From CAYPNF01 sp964411985 (lineage in GTDB: Bacteria > Verrucomicrobiota > Verrucomicrobiia > Limisphaerales > J093), in the NCBI GenBank assembly GCA_964411985.1, contig CAYPNF010000014.1, positions 83,888 to 147,887 of the forward strand: a stretch of 64,000 bases of DNA, read 5' to 3'. Position numbers and translations under genes: made by a program. The notes under the pieces are model-generated. The model made no database searches and had not been told where the DNA came from. It saw only the letters and a list, made by a program, of their open reading frames with translations. The first letter of the stretch is position 1. Each line of letters begins with the position of its first letter. Below are positions 61,545 to 64,000 of this stretch, piece after piece.

Positions 61545-62688
61545 GAAAAAGCCCTCCAAACCCAGCACGGAAAGACCAGATGACGCCCGTCTTTCCCGTG
61601 GCCGCACCCGGCCCGAGGCCATCTTCCCGGTCGCGCCGAATGCCGCATCTTTGCCGGAGAGCTATGCCGCCACGCTTCAGGAAATAAAGAGCCACCTCCG
61701 CAGTGCCCGCGTCCGTGCCATCCTTGCAGCCAACCCCATCGTTATCGAAGCCTACTGGCACACTGGAAAGATCATCCTCGCTCGGCAAAAGGAAGCGGCC
61801 TGGGGGGCCAAAGTCATCGACCGCCTCGCCGCCGACCTTCAGGCAGAGTTTCCCGACATGAGCGGACTATCGGGTCGCAACCTGCTCTCCATGAAGCTTT
61901 TCGCCGAGGCTTTTCCGGGCGGACCAATTGCGAAACAACCTGTTTCGCAATTGCCCTGGGGCCAGATCATCCGCCTCATCCAGATGGTCAAAGACCCCGC
62001 CGCCCGAGATTTCTACATCCGCGAAACTCTCGCCCAGGGCTGGAGCCGCAGCATCCTGGAAATCCAGATCCAGAACCAGCTCCACCTCCGTGCGGGTAAG
62101 GCCCAAAACAACTTCGCCCTCACCATGCCTCCCGCAGAGTCGGATATGGCTGCCCAGCTCTTCAAAGACCCCTACCTCTTCGACTTCCTCGGCACCGCTG
62201 ATCCGCGCCGCGAGGCCGAGGTGGAGCAGTCACTGGTGGAGCACATCCAACAGTTTCTCCTGGAGCTAGGCACCGGCTTCGCCTTTGTCGGCCGGCAGGT
62301 GGCACTGGAAGTCGGTGGAGAAGAATACCCGCTCGATCTCCTCTTCTACCACCTCAAGCTCCGCCGCTACGTCGTCATCGAGCTGAAAGCCCGCGCCTTC
62401 ACCCCAGGCGATGTCGGCCAGCTCAATCTTTACCTCTCCGCCGTGGACGACCTCCTGCGCCATCCCGACGACCAACCCACCATCGGCCTTCTGCTCTGCC
62501 GGAAAAAGAACCGCCTCGTCGCCGAGTATGCCCTGCGTGGCCTGGATCAATCCATCGCCGTCGCCGCCTGGCAGACCCAGCTCACCGATTCCCTGCCCGA
62601 AGACCTGCGCGGCAGCCTGCCCACCATCGAGGAGATCGAAGCCGAGCTGGCCAACGATTTGCCGAACGATCCGGAGGTGAGACCATGA
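61534..62688 (+). CDS. DUF1016 (YhcG-like) PD-(D/E)XK nuclease-domain protein
   Basis: The protein has 384 residues. The N-terminal DUF1016 helical domain (residues ~45-185) has VIEAYWHTGKIILARQ and the FPDMSGLSGRNLLSMKLFAEAF block, and GWSRSILEIQIQNQLHLR follows. The C-terminal YhcG nuclease-like fold has YPLDLLFYHLKLRRYVVIELKARAFTPGDVGQLNLYL, the D...ExK catalytic signature. The family is common in mobile or defence islands. It splits coaX from trpA, and its composition (CTC/GCC-heavy codons) looks unlike the flanks. Function unproven. Confidence 0.88.
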   Translation: MSSKKKPSKPSTERPDDARLSRGRTRPEAIFPVAPNAASLPESYAATLQEIKSHLRSARVRAILAANPIVIEAYWHTGKIILARQKEAAWGAKVIDRLAADLQAEFPDMSGLSGRNLLSMKLFAEAFPGGPIAKQPVSQLPWGQIIRLIQMVKDPAARDFYIRETLAQGWSRSILEIQIQNQLHLRAGKAQNNFALTMPPAESDMAAQLFKDPYLFDFLGTADPRREAEVEQSLVEHIQQFLLELGTGFAFVGRQVALEVGGEEYPLDLLFYHLKLRRYVVIELKARAFTPGDVGQLNLYLSAVDDLLRHPDDQPTIGLLLCRKKNRLVAEYALRGLDQSIAVAAWQTQLTDSLPEDLRGSLPTIEEIEAELANDLPNDPEVRP

Positions 62689-62757
62689 GCTGCACCCGTT
62701 GAGTGTGCGCATTCTTGTACTTGCTTCTTCCTCCTCGGCTCGCAAAAGTAGGACGAA

Positions 62758-63558
62758 ATGAACCGGATCGATAAACGTTTCCGCGCGCTTCGGCAACACG
62801 GCAAAAAGGCTTTTGTCGCCTATATCGGGGCGGGAGATCCCCATCTCGAGGCCACGTGTGACCTGGCCTTGGCCCTCGACAAAGCAGGTGTCGATATTCT
62901 GGAGTTGGGGGTACCTTTCAGCGATCCCCTCGCTGATGGCCCCGTCAACCAGCTTTCCGCACAGCGCGGACTGAAATCCGGCACGACTCCCGCCAAGGTG
63001 CTTGAGACCGTTCGCCAGATACGGAAATCGTCACAAATCCCCATCGTCCTTTACATCTACTACAACCTGGTCCACAAGCGTCGGCTTGAACTTTTCATCC
63101 AGGACGCCACCACAGCGGGAGTGGATGGTCTCTTGATCCTGGATCTGCCTCCGGAGGAAGCAGAGGACTATCACCATTTCATGCAATGGTCCCAGTTGCG
63201 TCCCATCTTCCTCATCGCGCCCACTACTCCGGAGGCGCGAATCCAGCAGATCGCCGCCTGTGCTTCGGGCTTCCTCTACTACGTCTCGCGAGAAGGTGTC
63301 ACCGGCATGCAGACGAAGGTCTCAGACACCATTCACACGATGGTTGAGAAAATCCGAGCTCAAACCCAGCTGCCGGTCGTCATTGGCTTTGGCGTATCGG
63401 ACCCCGAGCAGGCCAAAGCGGTCGCAGCCCTGGGAGATGGCGTGGTGGTGGGCAGTGCGATCGTGAACCAGATCGCCCTGAATAGCCAGTATCCGGACTT
63501 GGCGGAGCGGGTCGCAGCCTACGTGACCCCGATGGTTGAGGCGGTCAAGAGTCTGTAG
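62758..63558 (+). CDS. trpA: Tryptophan synthase alpha chain
   Basis: The protein has 266 residues. Catalytic Glu49 and Asp60 fall at the exact positions of the Salmonella enzyme (in LELGVPFSDPLADG). The substrate loop has YYVSREGVTGMQTKV, and IGFGVSDPEQAKAV and VVVGSAIV close the barrel. It cleaves indole-3-glycerol phosphate to indole. No trpB or other trp gene is in the window. The motif PVNQLSAQRG differs slightly from the usual PVIQ. It converges on thiC. Confidence 0.94.
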   Translation: MNRIDKRFRALRQHGKKAFVAYIGAGDPHLEATCDLALALDKAGVDILELGVPFSDPLADGPVNQLSAQRGLKSGTTPAKVLETVRQIRKSSQIPIVLYIYYNLVHKRRLELFIQDATTAGVDGLLILDLPPEEAEDYHHFMQWSQLRPIFLIAPTTPEARIQQIAACASGFLYYVSREGVTGMQTKVSDTIHTMVEKIRAQTQLPVVIGFGVSDPEQAKAVAALGDGVVVGSAIVNQIALNSQYPDLAERVAAYVTPMVEAVKSL

Positions 63559-63617
63559 CTGGTGTTGTGGGCGCCTGCGGTACAGGGGGGAGGACGCCGG
63601 GCTGACCCGGACCGCCC

Positions 63618-64000
63618 TCAGCGGTACACTTCCGCTCCTCCCGAGACAAATTCGTCCGCCTTGGCTTCCAGGCCAGCCTCCAGAGCCCGCTCAGGGGAGA
63701 TACCCTCCTCCTCCGCATAACGACGGACGTCCTCGGTGATCTTCATGCTGCAGAAGTGAGGGCCGCACATGGAACAAAAGTGAGCCGTCTTGGCCCCGTC
63801 CTGAGGCAGCGTCTCATCGTGGAAAGCCCGGGCCGTTACCGGATCCAGACTTAGCCTGAACTGGTCCTCCCATCGGAATTCGAACCGGCCTTTGCTGAGC
63901 GCGTTGTCCCGGTACCGCCCCCCCGGGTGTCCCTTCCCCCGGTCGGCCGCGGCCCGCGCTACCTTTTAGGCCATAACCCCCGCCTTCACTGCGCCCCCGG
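63618..64000 (-). CDS. thiC: Phosphomethylpyrimidine synthase ThiC, 3' part, with in-frame stop near the window edge
   Basis: Reading the minus strand gives ThiC's C-terminus: KGHPGGRYRDNALSKGRFEF, WEDQF, FHDETLPQDGAKTAHFCSMCGPHFCSM with the radical-SAM Cys cluster (MCGPHFC), ending GGAEVYR and a TGA at 63618-63620. ThiC makes the thiamine pyrimidine from AIR. The 5' part lies beyond base 64000. A TAA at 63966-63968 falls where the family has Tyr (GVMA-stop-KV), and nearby residues differ from the norm (RAAADRGKG). It is either a broken gene or low-quality sequence at a contig end. Confidence 0.85.

Noticed and set aside
63876..63892. A tRNA-like TTCGAAC element
   Set aside because: These bases are codons of the conserved ThiC block GRFEFRW read on the minus strand; no cloverleaf can be built.

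Overview
The window is about 60% GC and densely packed with genes. It looks like a chromosomal segment of a free-living bacterium of the phylum Verrucomicrobiota, probably the Pedosphaera/Limisphaera side. This placement is an inference from gene content and style: secreted proteins ending in an 'FFRV' fibronectin-like tail, Verrucomicrobia-type secreted glycosidases and DUF4832 proteins, bacterial RNase Y, a LuxC/LuxE pair and dispersed hairpin repeats between genes. There is no rRNA, no tRNA that I can see, no prophage and no CRISPR array.

Region 1 (1-10457, all plus strand) is a secreted carbohydrate-processing locus. It holds the 3' end of a collagen-binding-tail glycosidase-like protein, a PhoD-like phosphodiesterase/phosphatase, a GH5-like TIM-barrel protein, two tandem paralogous TIM-barrel glycosidase-like proteins and a DUF4832 protein with a carbohydrate-binding-like C-terminus. 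The complete proteins carry signal peptides. It is followed by a 0.7 kb non-coding stretch with inverted-repeat phrases (10458-11190).

Region 2 (11191-22118) is mostly minus strand. It has a Tat-exported sugar-isomerase-like protein, then (plus strand) a coiled-coil membrane protein with a 56-residue lipoprotein behind it. A long minus-strand series follows, in transcription order: holin-family membrane protein, LuxE-like, LuxC-like acyl-CoA reductase, QueD, DedA, a secreted protein, RarA, 5-formyl-THF cyclo-ligase and RNase Y.

Region 3 (22338-34578) is mostly plus-strand housekeeping: an inositol-monophosphatase family enzyme, AspRS, a DUF4241-like protein, trigger factor, then psd-pssA (phosphatidylethanolamine synthesis). 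An RluA-type pseudouridine synthase and a PpiD/SurA-like foldase run on the minus strand, and a TPR protein is coupled to MtnA. Five copies of a REP-like hairpin flank aspS.

Region 4 (34825-44046) has an orphan sensor kinase, a secreted amidohydrolase fused to a CBM9-like domain, a PQQ-type beta-propeller, ExoD, a RACo-like ASKHA ferredoxin and an LptF/LptG permease.

Region 5 (44085-54456) carries gltD and gltB (ammonium assimilation) behind a recognisable promoter, purU, an overlapping ClpS/DUF2017-like pair, a lone nuoA and a membrane-bound spermidine-synthase-like protein.

Region 6 (54964-64000) has fmt, an uncharacterised membrane protein, nnr, the coupled cofactor run nadC-birA-coaX, a DUF1016 nuclease-like gene (likely accessory), trpA, and the 3' end of thiC. 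The thiC fragment has an in-frame stop close to the window edge, where the sequence looks poor.
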